Positions 1 through 11,700 of a stretch of 64,000 nt of DNA are shown here, piece after piece. Each line of letters starts with the position of its first letter. The first letter of the stretch is position 1. The stretch is from Siderastrea radians (taxonomy: Eukaryota; Cnidaria; Anthozoa; Scleractinia; Rhizangiidae): assembly GCA_964017195.1 (NCBI GenBank), contig OZ024896.1:31469430-31533429 (forward strand), given 5' to 3'. A program made the translations under genes and the position numbers. Below the pieces are notes generated by a model, which was not told the origin of the DNA, did not search any database, and was given only the letters and a program-made list of their open reading frames with translations.

Positions 1-308
1 GATTACTGTTTTGTGTAAACAAGTGGTGTTTTGTCACGTACAAACCTGTGATGAGACAAAGTTCAATGGCGAGTCACGAGACTTTCATGAGACTGTCATA
101 AGTTCGTTTTCGGCGCTTTTTATTGGCTTTCGTGGCAGCTAGAGTTGTGTAACAAAAGGGAGAAACTTAAAAGGAAGCGGGGAATGAGTAAATTTATGCG
201 TTTTTCGTAATCTGAAAAATGATAACCGATGTTTGTGTCTATAAAACTGTGAAACGAATCTTGCGTAGAGCTGTTGCGTTTTTGTCTTCGTATTGGAGGT
301 GATAATTG

Positions 309-341
309 TTTTGATTTGATTTGATTTGATTTGATTTGATT
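309..341. repeat. (TTGAT)n microsatellite
   Basis: About six consecutive copies of TTGAT/TTTGA. The minus-strand reading frames through it are low-complexity and I do not treat them as genes. The surrounding 1-2,772 stretch has no exon I can assign with confidence. It lies beyond the last recognised RB1CC1 exon and may be one of its 3' introns. Confidence 0.85.
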
Positions 342-1737
342 GTCTGCTGATCTTTCCGCTCAAACTTTGTACAAACAATCCCGCTACCGCCACGCAGCCT
401 AACCAGAAACCCATTTCTCTGATAAGTCACCTCTAACTTTGCGCTTAGCAAGTCGCACGTACGAGCAACGTTTATGCCACCCATACAATCTTTTTCCTTG
501 TCGACCTTGTGCCTTTGACGGACCTAGTGATCGAGTGGCATGGGCATTAATTTTAAAACCTACCAAAAGGTGCGAACAGTAATTCGTTTTAGTTCGAAGT
601 TCACGATTCTGCCCTTTTTATACCTTCAAACTATTTGCCATCTATTTACCATCATTAACTATGGGACATCCCTGCACAGAAGTCATGTTATTTCTCACAC
701 TCTAAAGTTGAACCATATAACTCAAAACGTAAGTTGTGCGCATGCGTACAAAGGATTATTTACTAGAACTCGCTTCCGCTCACGTGTAAACCAGGTTTGT
801 GCTGACGATTCGTTTTCTAAGGAAGTCTACCACAAGGAAGCCAACCATTTCTATTTGATATATAAATATCCAACATCAAGCGAATGAAATCCGGACACTT
901 TCGTAGTGTCGCTTTAGTAGCAGAATTTTCCGTGCGTTCTCATCTGCATTTTTGTTCCGGCCCCGACAACTAGCCTTTCGGTAAAATTCGACAGTCGTCG
1001 GGAATGCCGAACATGGTCCACCCAAAAACCAACCAACCAACCAAAGAACCAACCTTCCCAGAAACTTGAGGCTGCATGCCGACTATGAGGCTATTTTGTA
1101 GACAAAATAGCTCAATAATAAATCATTTGACTGTTGTAAGCTCAGAGTATATCACAACCGGTAGAAATTTCATGGCGTAAAAGCATTAAACTACAATAAT
1201 ATCCTGGTCATCTGCCAAACCCAAACCCCTGATAATCCCAGACGGTTACAACCCAACCTGGTTGGTAACAAAACACCATTCCAATTTTACCCACTCTTCC
1301 TAAATAGCTGTATCTCCCTATATCTCCTAAATGTTAACTTTTTAAACAACTTTACACAGAATCACTTGTGGCAAAATTGCAAACTTTCCTTAGGCCAAAA
1401 TGGACAGTATTTCCAAACTTCTACTGGACAAAGATCACAATTGTTTTATTTTCTGGTGGTCACTGGCCATGTGATCACCATTAGTGATGAGCCCTGCCAG
1501 TGTTCCTTCTCTTCCCTCATGATCCACTGTGCACAGGTTGGATGCATATAACCCCAACACCCAAATCCACCATTTTATCAACTTCCCCTACCAATTTACT
1601 TCTCCACCTGGGTTGAAACACCAGTTCTGAATGGTAATTAATACACGAGGCATTGGGTCAACTGTGCCTTCCACAAGACTGCACCACACATAATTTGTAG
1701 GAAAATGTAATTATAAAATTATCTTATCAGGAGTTTT

Positions 1738-1846
1738 GGTGTGAGGTATCACCATATATTTTTCAAGTTGTGCTGTATTTTGACGGGCCCACAGGGCGAG
1801 TCAAAATACAAACAACGAGTAAAAATATACGGCTACACTTCACACC
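1738..1846. mobile_element. Palindromic foldback MITE, about 109 bp
   Basis: The ends GGTGTGAGGT and the inverse ACTTCACACC, plus the inner pair ATATATTTTT / AAAAATATA, fold back on each other. The centre is a hairpin, TATTTTGACGGGCCC followed by GGCGAGTCAAAATA. No coding capacity. Confidence 0.65.
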
Positions 1847-1945
1847 ATAACATCTAACTTAACATTTTTCAACCTTTTTCAGTAACTTGCAAGAAAACTA
1901 CAAGTGTAACAGGATGAGCACATGCACAGTACTGTACAATATTTA

Positions 1946-2056
1946 ACAATTATCCTGCGAAATCGCGCGGAATATCACCTGATACTTAGCCGACGAGGCC
2001 GTAGGCCGAGTTGGCTAAATCAGGGGATATTCCGCAAGATTGAGCAGGATAATTGT
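1946..2056. mobile_element. Palindromic foldback MITE, about 111 bp
   Basis: It opens with ACAATTATCCTGC and closes with GCAGGATAATTGT. The inner arms GGAATATCACCTGAT and ATCAGGGGATATTCC also pair, as do GACGAGGCC and the facing GGCCGAG near the centre. It resembles the element at 1,738-1,846 in architecture but has a different sequence. No coding capacity. Confidence 0.7.
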
Positions 2057-2772
2057 TTTATTATTCAACAAATTCCCATCGACTACCATTTTCAGAACGA
2101 GAAAAACTACGGCTCTATGATAAAAACGCTAAAAGCTAGCAACACATAAAGCTTAATAAAAATCAAAACAGAACTTCAAGAAATCGAAGTTTACTACCGT
2201 TCACTTAAAAAGACTTATTTACAAACTCATGTTTGGAAATGACAAGACAAAGGAAAAAATATTGCTACCTTACCGAGAATAAGTCCTCTTCCTGTGAATT
2301 AAAATCTTTTCAACTTTAGTCTTTACAACTTTCCGTGAGCAACTGTGCTGCTTCTTTCGCAGTAGCATTTTCTTGGTTGAGTTCTCACTATGAAAATTCC
2401 AAGTCAACCGCTGGATGTCTTTGTGAGCTGAAGCACATACTTGTTGACATTTTGAGAGCATTTAATCGTGGAAAGCTTCTTCCAGAGAGTTAAAATTTAC
2501 GGAGAACACTGCTAAAACTGCTTCGCTTTTCAAAATGGCCGCCAAACAAGCAATGAAAGAAAATCTGCAGTGCACTTCCAAATATGGTCATTTACGTATA
2601 TCGCAGGATATCTGTCATGTAGGATGACAGATATTGAGGGCTTCCTTGCCATATATGGGCATAGTGACAATTTGTTGAATAATAATGTGGGATATTTGTA
2701 CTTGTTTCGCGCTCTTTCTGTACAATAAGTGATACAGTTGGACAATAATTACAGGCTGGAATTGATTCTTAC

Positions 2773-5700
2773 TTCCTCCAGGACTTGAATCCTTTGTTGA
2801 TAGTCTTCCTCCAGAACTGCATCAGTGCCACGTCTACAAGAGAGAAGTTTCTATTATTTAACCCTTTATGCCCTAACAGTGACAAAAATGGAATTTCTCT
2901 TTACATCATTACTACTTGTTTAAACATTCAAGTGACCAGAATAAAGATGTCTTGATATTTAGACAAATTCTCCTAACTAGTTCCCTAAGAAATGCATGGA
3001 GAATGGTAAGGAGAATATGCATTTTCATATCAGGGCTTAAAGGGTTAACATTCATTCCATGAGTGTGCATTGGATTATAAGAGGCGGTAAACAACCTAAT
3101 ATATAGATTTAGCCAAGCCTAAAAGCGGAGCCCCCCTTCTTGTTTTGTCTGTTTTTTGTTTTGTTTTGTTTTGTTTTTTTTTTTGTTTTTTTTGTTTTGT
3201 TTTTGCTGGCAGTTATTAATTTGTGAAAATACTCTCATTCAAGTCGTTAAATTTAAAAAAAAAACAAAGAAAAAAAAAAGAAAAAACTACCTGCTCCCGC
3301 TGAGTGTCGAACTTGGCTCGTCAGCGTGAGATGCCGGTGACTAGTCCACTAGGCCATAGGCATTTCGCAATACATTCCATGTTAATTTTAATACTTATTT
3401 CTTTCTTCATGACAAGCTGCCTATCAGCATGAAAATGCTGGTGTTTTTCCTGGCAAAATGTGTTCGAAACGCCGTAAAAACCATGGTTGTGGACAGAAAA
3501 AAACAAAAACCACTAGCTCTGCTATATTTGCCGCCGAAACCGCTGCGAAAAGCTGCAAACTCAAGCGGTGTGCGGACTGAGTTTGAACAGAACCGACAAG
3601 GCAAATTTGAGCTTTTTGCCTGACCTTTATCGCCTAATTTTTTTCGCCTAAATTGAACTTTTCCCCTTCCACCAAAAAGACAACTGAGTGTTCTTTTGAA
3701 CTTTTTTTTTCCATTAACAAATTTGTTTTTGACTTGTGTTGTCTTTGCTTGTTTTGCTACAACGCGGGTCAACATGCGATTTCGTGCCACAAACACACGG
3801 GATTCAGCGCAGGGTAATATCCAGTGTAGGAAGTGTATTGGTAACCCTGTGGTGCGGACGGACGGACGGACGGACGGACGGACGGTCACGTGACTATTAC
3901 GTCACTACCAAAATTTTTTGGCTTGATAGGTTACAAAATTTCCTTAGCAATGGAGCTCCGCTGACGCGCTAGCGCGCTGGCTCTGCTGTAAGCAGGCCTT
4001 CTGACAGGGTGTGCGGGTGCGGGACCGCACAATTTGGTCAAACCCGCACAATAACGCACAATTCCCAAAAACCTGCAAAATCCCGCACAATACTGAGAGA
4101 TTTGCTTAAACATTTAATTAAATCAGGTATGCTATTGATTACCAAGATTCCTAAAAACTTTTTAGGCTATTTCCAGGCTATTTACCTTCCAAAACAATCG
4201 AGAAATCCCTCGCTTTCCTCGATCGCTCGGGCGAATTAAAACGCAAGGCGTTCTTTCGTCATTCTGTGCCGGCCTGGGCACTAGTTCTTTTAGTCAACTT
4301 CAGTATAAATCGAGTTTTGTCTTCGAGCGTGTCGCATCCTCGTTCAGTTAACTAATATAGCCGGGAACAAAGAAGAAATGCCGAAGAAATGAACCATGGC
4401 GCCGAAATGACTGTCACCATTTCTGAATTATTTTCGCAAAGGACTAATCGAATTTGTGAATTGACAAAGAAACTGAATCGTTAAACTTCGGTCAGAAGAA
4501 AATCATTAACTGATCTGCATACTAGATTTCATTTTTCTTATTCACATGAAAGTTATTTTCATTCAAGAAAGTGCAAGTTCTACGATCTACTTGGTAAGTT
4601 GTCGTGCGAGAAAAACAAACATGCCATCAATCACTTTATCAAATCACATTTAGCATGCAATTTGCGTACATGTCGGGTTGTTTTTGCGGCTAACTTCGAA
4701 GAATTTGTGAGCCTTTACGGGGAATTATTCACACTACATATTATTAATTTAAGACAGAAAAACTGCAGGGATTTTTTGATAAAGGAACTCGTTTAGATCG
4801 GAAATATTTTATACCGAAGTTTTATTTTGCTTTTATACGCATGTTAATAAAACCTGATCGAGATCATCGCGCGTGTCACGCAACGTGAATTTGTTTATAC
4901 AGACACAGTTTTGAGTCAAACTACGCTTTGGTAAGAAAAGAAAAGAAAAGCCACAAATTGGCAACTGCTGGGTATATTTTTATCGCCAAAGAAAGAAACT
5001 TAGTTGCATTTTTCGTTTATACAGAATTTCCTCCCTGTCGGGTCTGGCTAGAACACTGGAGATTGAATATTTGGTTCATCACAAGATTATGCAATCCCGC
5101 ACAATTCCCTGCACAATCACCTTTTTTTCCCCGCACAATTTGTCTCCCAAATCCAGCACAATTTTAATTTTTCTCCCGCACCCTGTCAGAAGGCCTGTAT
5201 AAGGTGCATAGTGCAGAATTGGTAACAACCACCTCATAATAATGCAACAAGTGTGGGTGAGAACTTTGGTAATCATCGCTAACAACAGCGTGGTCAGTTT
5301 TCAAAGATTTAACACTTTTTTGTGTATTATGACCATGTTCAGAGTTACGTGCACAGCAGAGAATGTGACCATCTTGACATGCCATCTTTTGACATGCGAA
5401 GTAAACAGCTGAGACTGTTCAAACTGTTGAACTTGCAAAAATACTTCTCCGCCTATTGGCCAAAGAAACAAAAAATAAACTAACACTACTGACCTCAAAT
5501 CGCTGAAAGAGTGTTAAAAAAACAGCTGCTACATCATTCACAAACTGATTTCTTGATACACCCCACCCAGTTTGACAACAAATAAATCCATCTTCATTGG
5601 GAAAATTCTAGTTCGACTACAACCAAATCAGTTGTGCTTACATTTTAGGCTTAGGCCTGGTTACATCGCATGGTAAAAGATGGCATGTCAAAAATATACA

Positions 5701-8700
5701 CATAACAATGAAAATGGTTGTAAAATCACTCACTCTGTCTCATGTTCTTGGCTGGCTAACTCCTTGCTTCTCTGTGCTTCCCACATTTGCCGTTCAACTT
5801 GCAACAGCGATAATGCTGATGCCTTTTCTTGTTCAATCTGTTCTAAGAATTCTGCTTGTTTGTTTTGCATTAGGATTTCAGCTTCTTGAACCTTGGATTC
5901 CTTTTCTTGCAGAGCTGAAGATCAGAATTTAAATAAACTCAACAAGTTTTAAAATAGTGGCTAGCAACTGCCAGCACTTTAAGTTTCTGTAGCATTAATG
6001 GACTAGAAGCATTGTTATACTCCTCCCTGGATGAGATGCATAAGTGGGTTGAAATTTGATATACGAAGTTTAATTTGTGCGAAAGATGCAGATTCTCACA
6101 GTTCATCTATTTTTAGAACCCGCTTTGGGTCTTGGCTTGTACTTGTAGTGTTTGTAGCCAGATAAATAATTCTGCTTTGCTTTCAAACAGCACCGGCATA
6201 TTTACAGTACCGCTCGAAAGTATTGGTGCATAAGCACGCGGCGAAACCTCATCCGCCGCCATTTTGTTTTCCTCGAATTTGCCGCGGTGGGACGAAAACC
6301 GCAACCTCGGTAAGGACGAAAGCGACCGAACACCGCGGCTGACTTGACGCGGCAATGCCTCGGTAACCAAACAATAGTGGCTAATTTCTATTGTTTTGGC
6401 ATTGTTTATACTTTATCTCACTAATATTCTCAAAGGAGCAAATACACAAAAGGTTAGCAGTATAATTTCACAAGATTGCGCTTCGTGATAAAACCGATTT
6501 CGGACTCGATCGTGTGCTGTCACGCGGGCTTGGCATTGCAGGTGTTTTTATCACCAAGTGCAATTATAAATAAAGAACTTTAAAGATCGTGTTTTCATTG
6601 GTATTAGATCATTTTAAGGAGAGCTGTGAGCAAGCCGATGTATTTTAATGGTTTTTGAGCAAGCCGGTAGTCCGTGCGATACGACACGAGAGGTTCTCGT
6701 TTCAGACTTTGCAAGACGGCGGGACTAGGCGCCAGAATCATGCACAATCACAATAGAATGGATTGTCGGGCAGCCGCAAGCAAACTTCGAGCGAACAAAC
6801 AGAAGCTGGCATGTTCAATAGTAAAGTAAAACATGTTCTTTATTTTGAAAAAAAAAACAGTTTTAGTCGGCAAACACGACTATGTGGTGCCAAGCGTTGC
6901 ATGAATAATTTGCGTGCCGAATGCGATGTAAGCTAAAATTTTCAGAATTGAAATATGCCTTCGCCATACTCAAACATGCCGTCAAAAGCGAAACTGCTGA
7001 ATGTAACTTGAACTAAAAAGCAAAAGTTATGATGTTAGAAAGAGAATTAGAGTAAAATAGCAAGTTTTTTCCTGAGATTATTTTTAGTTCACGGAGCATT
7101 GCACTGAATTTGAATTTGCATACTGTGGGTCTCAAAATAAATTGTGCGAGCGAGTGGGAACAAATCGAACCTTTCTAGATCTTTTGCGCACTTAATCCTT
7201 CGATGATAATTGAAATAGTAAATGAAACTCATGTTGAAGCTCAAAGACAATGCCAAGTGTAAAAGAATTTGTAAGAAATAACGATATATAGCGCGGAGTT
7301 AGTTTCAGTTCAAAAGCGCATCAAATTTGCATAACGGTGAAATCTGACCTTTTCAATGAACGTCAGATGGTATGAAACGCAACAATTCTATCTCTATGAT
7401 GTCCGTTTTATTTCTTCTAGCTGTTGCAAATGGCACGAGTTTCCATTTCTTTTTTCGACTAACGTTAGCATTCAGCAAAAGTGCTCAGAAGTGACGGTTT
7501 GTGAATCACGGTAAAAGCAATAATCATGTGAAATCTATCACATAAAATCATCGGCGCGCGACGTCTCGCTTATTGAAGTTAATTAATCTTTGAAACAAAG
7601 GAAACAAAAGGCTATTCAAACACCACCACGTCCTATTCTTTACCGCGGTATTTCTGACCGCAAAAAACCGAGGTAAAACCGGAGTTTTCAAAGAAGTTAG
7701 ACGAGGTTTTCCCGAGGTCAAACCTGAGATACAAACTACAATTCCACCGCGGCAGTATCGCGGAAAATGCACCAATACTTTCGAGCGGTACTGTATATCC
7801 AGAATAAATAAATTGTATTAATCTTATGCAAAAACCGCTTGCTTCTCATCTCGGGATTCTCATTATTTATCTTTCTCTTTAACTTTCTTTTGTAATTCCA
7901 CTAGAAAGCAAATGTAATGGCTAAGTAAACGCAGGAATGCATCACAAGTAAAATCCTGCCAGACCTGAAGTATACAAAACAGTGCCTTCGAAGTAACATG
8001 AAATAGTTCCTGTTGATCGCAAAACACTTCAAAGCCTGTATGAGCATGTTCCGCTGATAAGAAGGGTTTCAGTGTCGTGGTGGCACAACCCCACCCAACA
8101 TCTCACAGAATCCCCCCCCCCCCCCGGCCTCACAGACGAAAACCGATACCGAAAACTGTACATCGTATATCGTTTATTGGACAGCGCCATTTTTTTAGCC
8201 TTTGACATTACCCATGACATCACTTTCATGGTGTCATTGGCTAAAAGCTGATGTGTGCATGGAGATGTGAGCTCATCCAGAGAAAGCCTTTCAGCCTAAC
8301 AAATGTCATCTATTCACTTAGTGTGCCTGCAATCCAACATTTATTGATTATTCAACACAACTTCTCATAATTTTCCAAATGAAGGAAGTGATCAAATCAA
8401 TCAAAAATCAAGGTGCTATGCTTGGTATTTACACCCTAATCGCATACCATAATTTTTCCATCTTGCCCTTCCACTTAGCCAATGTGTGCAAACATATAAC
8501 CATTTGAACCCCAATAGTGATCAGCATCAAATTTCTCCTCATCATGTCAGTGCATTAAAACACATACAAGTCATGAGACTTAGGGAAAGGGTCACCAAAG
8601 ATGAATTGTCTTGATATTTCGACAAGTTCTCCTAACTAGTACTCAACAAAGTGTATGAAGACCAGTAAGGAGAATTTTCATAATGATACTGGGGCTACAT

Positions 8701-11700
8701 AAACAAGTAAAAACTAACAAGATTAAGTTCCAACGTTTCGGCGACTTCATGACGCCATTATCAAAGAATGATTTAATGAATACAGTGCAAGTATTAGAAC
8801 TTAATCTCGCTAGTTTTTACTTGTTTATGTATCTTCAAATCATTATTAATTAGATACTGGGGCTTGAAGGGATAAATTCAATTCACTCACCTGCCAGCAG
8901 TTCTTGTTCTCTTCCACAGAAAGCATCACGTGCTTGTTCATATTCTCCTGTCACAGTCTCTTTTTCCATCACCAAGGATTTAATATCTTTCTCTTGTTGC
9001 TCAACACATTGTGTCAACTCCTTAATTTTTGCCTGAGCATGAAAGAGAGCACTCTCCTTTTCCCGTTTCAGTTTCATCATTATAGCATTAAAACGTTTCT
9101 GCTGATCTTCCTCGTAACGTGATTTGCTTTCTTGAAGCTTCTGTGTTGATCCTTCATGCTCATCAATTTTTGCTTTGTATTCACTCACAATCAAGCTCAA
9201 CTTTTCATTTTCCTGTCGATGTTGAGCTTCACTGGTTTCTTTGTCAGCCTGTAACTGTTTTACCTCTTCTAGAACTTTACTGTTTTCAAACTCAAGTTTA
9301 GATTTCAGCTCTAAGAATGCAGTTCTCTCCTGCTCAAACTGTGCATTCAATTGAGCGAGCTCTTCCTTGCACTCTTCTCTAGTTCTTTTAGTTGAATTCT
9401 TGATTATTGCTTCCTTACATAAATCTCCTTTTTGCTGTAGATTTGCAGCAGCATTCATGACATCCTCCTCCACCTTTAATTCTAAGTCTAAGATTACTTG
9501 CCTACATTCATTAAGACCCTGGCGAATTGCCTCAAACTCTCCCTTAAGACAATCCCTAACTTTTGTATTAATTTGTTGAAGTTTTTCTTTCTGAGAATAA
9601 GTAGTTTGTAAAGAGCATTCAGCAGTTGTTAACTGCTCTTCTAATTGTTTTAATCTTTCAGCCATTTCATTCCTTGAGGACTGATCAGTTCTCTCAAAGC
9701 TCTTATGATCTGAATCTGACGATCCTTCCTTGCAAAACTCTTCAGAGCCTGACCCTTGTGTTGGCAAACTGCCATCAGAACTACCTTCCGTTTGAGTGCT
9801 GTGATCAGTACTCTGTGTTCCAGAACTGGCAAGCGTCGGTGTCCGACTAGCGTCATCAAGAAGTGCCGTACAATCTTCCTGGAGTTCACCTACTGGTTGG
9901 ATATCATGATGCAGATCATTATCATCAAGATTAACAGCCAAATCAGCGTCAAACACAGTTACGTAGTCCTCGTGTGCTGACTGAAAAACTAAGTCATCAT
10001 CTAGCGCTGAGCTTTTTTCTGAAGCAGTATCACTGCTACTTTTTTTCCTTTCATGTGATTCATTGTCATCTGAACACTCTGTGCTCTCTTCTGTAACATT
10101 TTGATTTAATACGTTTGTTTGTTCACTAACAGGTGGATGCTGCGTAAAATAAAACTGCTTCCCTTGTTCTTCTTGTACAGGAATTTTTTCTTCTTCACAT
10201 GTCCATTCAACTTGTGTGGAAGCATCTACGCTCATCTGAGTCAACTTCTCGGAAGAAGACATTTCAGTGAAAGTTGCTTTCTTGTCTGAAACACTCTCAC
10301 TAGTTCTTCTTCCTAAGACTACAGGGAACTGTGGTGAAGTGCCAAGATTTTCAAGTTCTTCTGATTGCAAGAAACTCGCTTTTCCAGTTTCATCTTTCAT
10401 GCTGATGTTGATGGAAATAGATTCCAAAAATGCTGATAATTCTGGGATCTGTTCAAGAAGTTCTTGAAGGTCTCTGTCTGTTATGATGGGAAGCTGTTCG
10501 TCAAAGGGTCTAGGTGGCTTTTCCAGAAATTTGGATGGTCTGTCACTCAACCCACTAAACAGATTCTGTAGAAAATGCTGGCCTGGAAACAGAAAAGATC
10601 ATTAGACAGTCCGGCAACTACAGCCTAGTTAGCACAGTTGACCGGCAGGCTGGCACAGATTGAAGATGGTAGAGATCATAGTCTCAAATCCAGCGAGATC
10701 AGTGCCAACCAGCAGGCTCATTAAGACAACACAAAGTCATGTTGAATGGGCTAAAAAAACTCTTAATTTCTATTTCAGATGATTGTATAATTGGGCAGTA
10801 ACATCAAGATGTTGGCCCTGTCTCCATTAACGGTAATGAAGATGTCACATTACTCTTCAAAAATACAGGTGTTGTGGACTGGCCTGTTAACATTCATTTA
10901 CGGATTGGGCAGGTGGGTTGAAATTATGAATAGACTGGTTACAGCAACTGTTATACTTTGTTAATACACTGATGTCCAAACTAACCTCTTAGCAGAATTA
11001 TTGTAAAGTGCATTTGAACATTTAAATAGGAAAGCAAAGTGACAGACAAGGACAGAGGGAGGCACTGTGATTTTGAACTTTCACATTTCTTATACAAGTA
11101 AAGCATCACAGATTACCAAACTGAAGCTCAAATTCTTCTCTCCTTGCAGTTTCCTCTGATCTTGCCTGGACAGAGGTTTCACATAACTTACTAGCCCACT
11201 AAACAGGAGAAAAAAAGGCTTTAATAAAATCATTTGTTATGCCAGAATTTGGAATACTGACTGTACATTTTAATTTGGGGTGGTTGGCGGCTTGCCAATT
11301 AAAATGTATCAGGCATCCTCCCCCCCCCACCCCCCCCCCTTCCCCTCTATGAAAAAGAGCACCTGATCACTGATTGTGGAATTATGGTACTTTCACATGT
11401 TGACATTGAATCTTATTCTCGTAACTGACCACGTAGTCCCATGATATCAATGCTACATCCATCAGTCCATCCATCCATCCGGTCAGTCATTCAGTCAGTC
11501 ACTTAGTTAGATAGGCAAGCAGCCATTCACTCATTCGTTCGTTTGTTCGTTCGTTCGTTCTTTCACTTACTCATTCATGCATTCATGTATGTATGTATTC
11601 ATTCATTCATTCATTCATTCATTCAATCATTCATTCATTCACGGATCTTGCTGTTTCCTACCTTCTGAAACTGAGAGGAAAACGATCGTCTTCTAACTAC

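Noticed and set aside
139..484. Minus-strand ORFs starting MGFWLGCVAVAGLFVQ and MGGINVARTCDLL
   Set aside because: The first has a signal-like start but runs straight into the (TTGAT)n repeat. No splice or domain support was found for either.
1366..1551. Possible exon (minus strand, VDHEGREGTLAGLITNGDHM) that might extend RB1CC1
   Set aside because: The phase does not follow from the last confirmed exon, and the peptide does not resemble the FIP200 claw.
3288..3361. Functional tRNA gene
   Set aside because: A and B boxes are present but the acceptor stem does not pair.
9367..10467. Plus-strand ORFs opposite the large RB1CC1 exon
   Set aside because: Antisense shadows of a well-supported coding exon.
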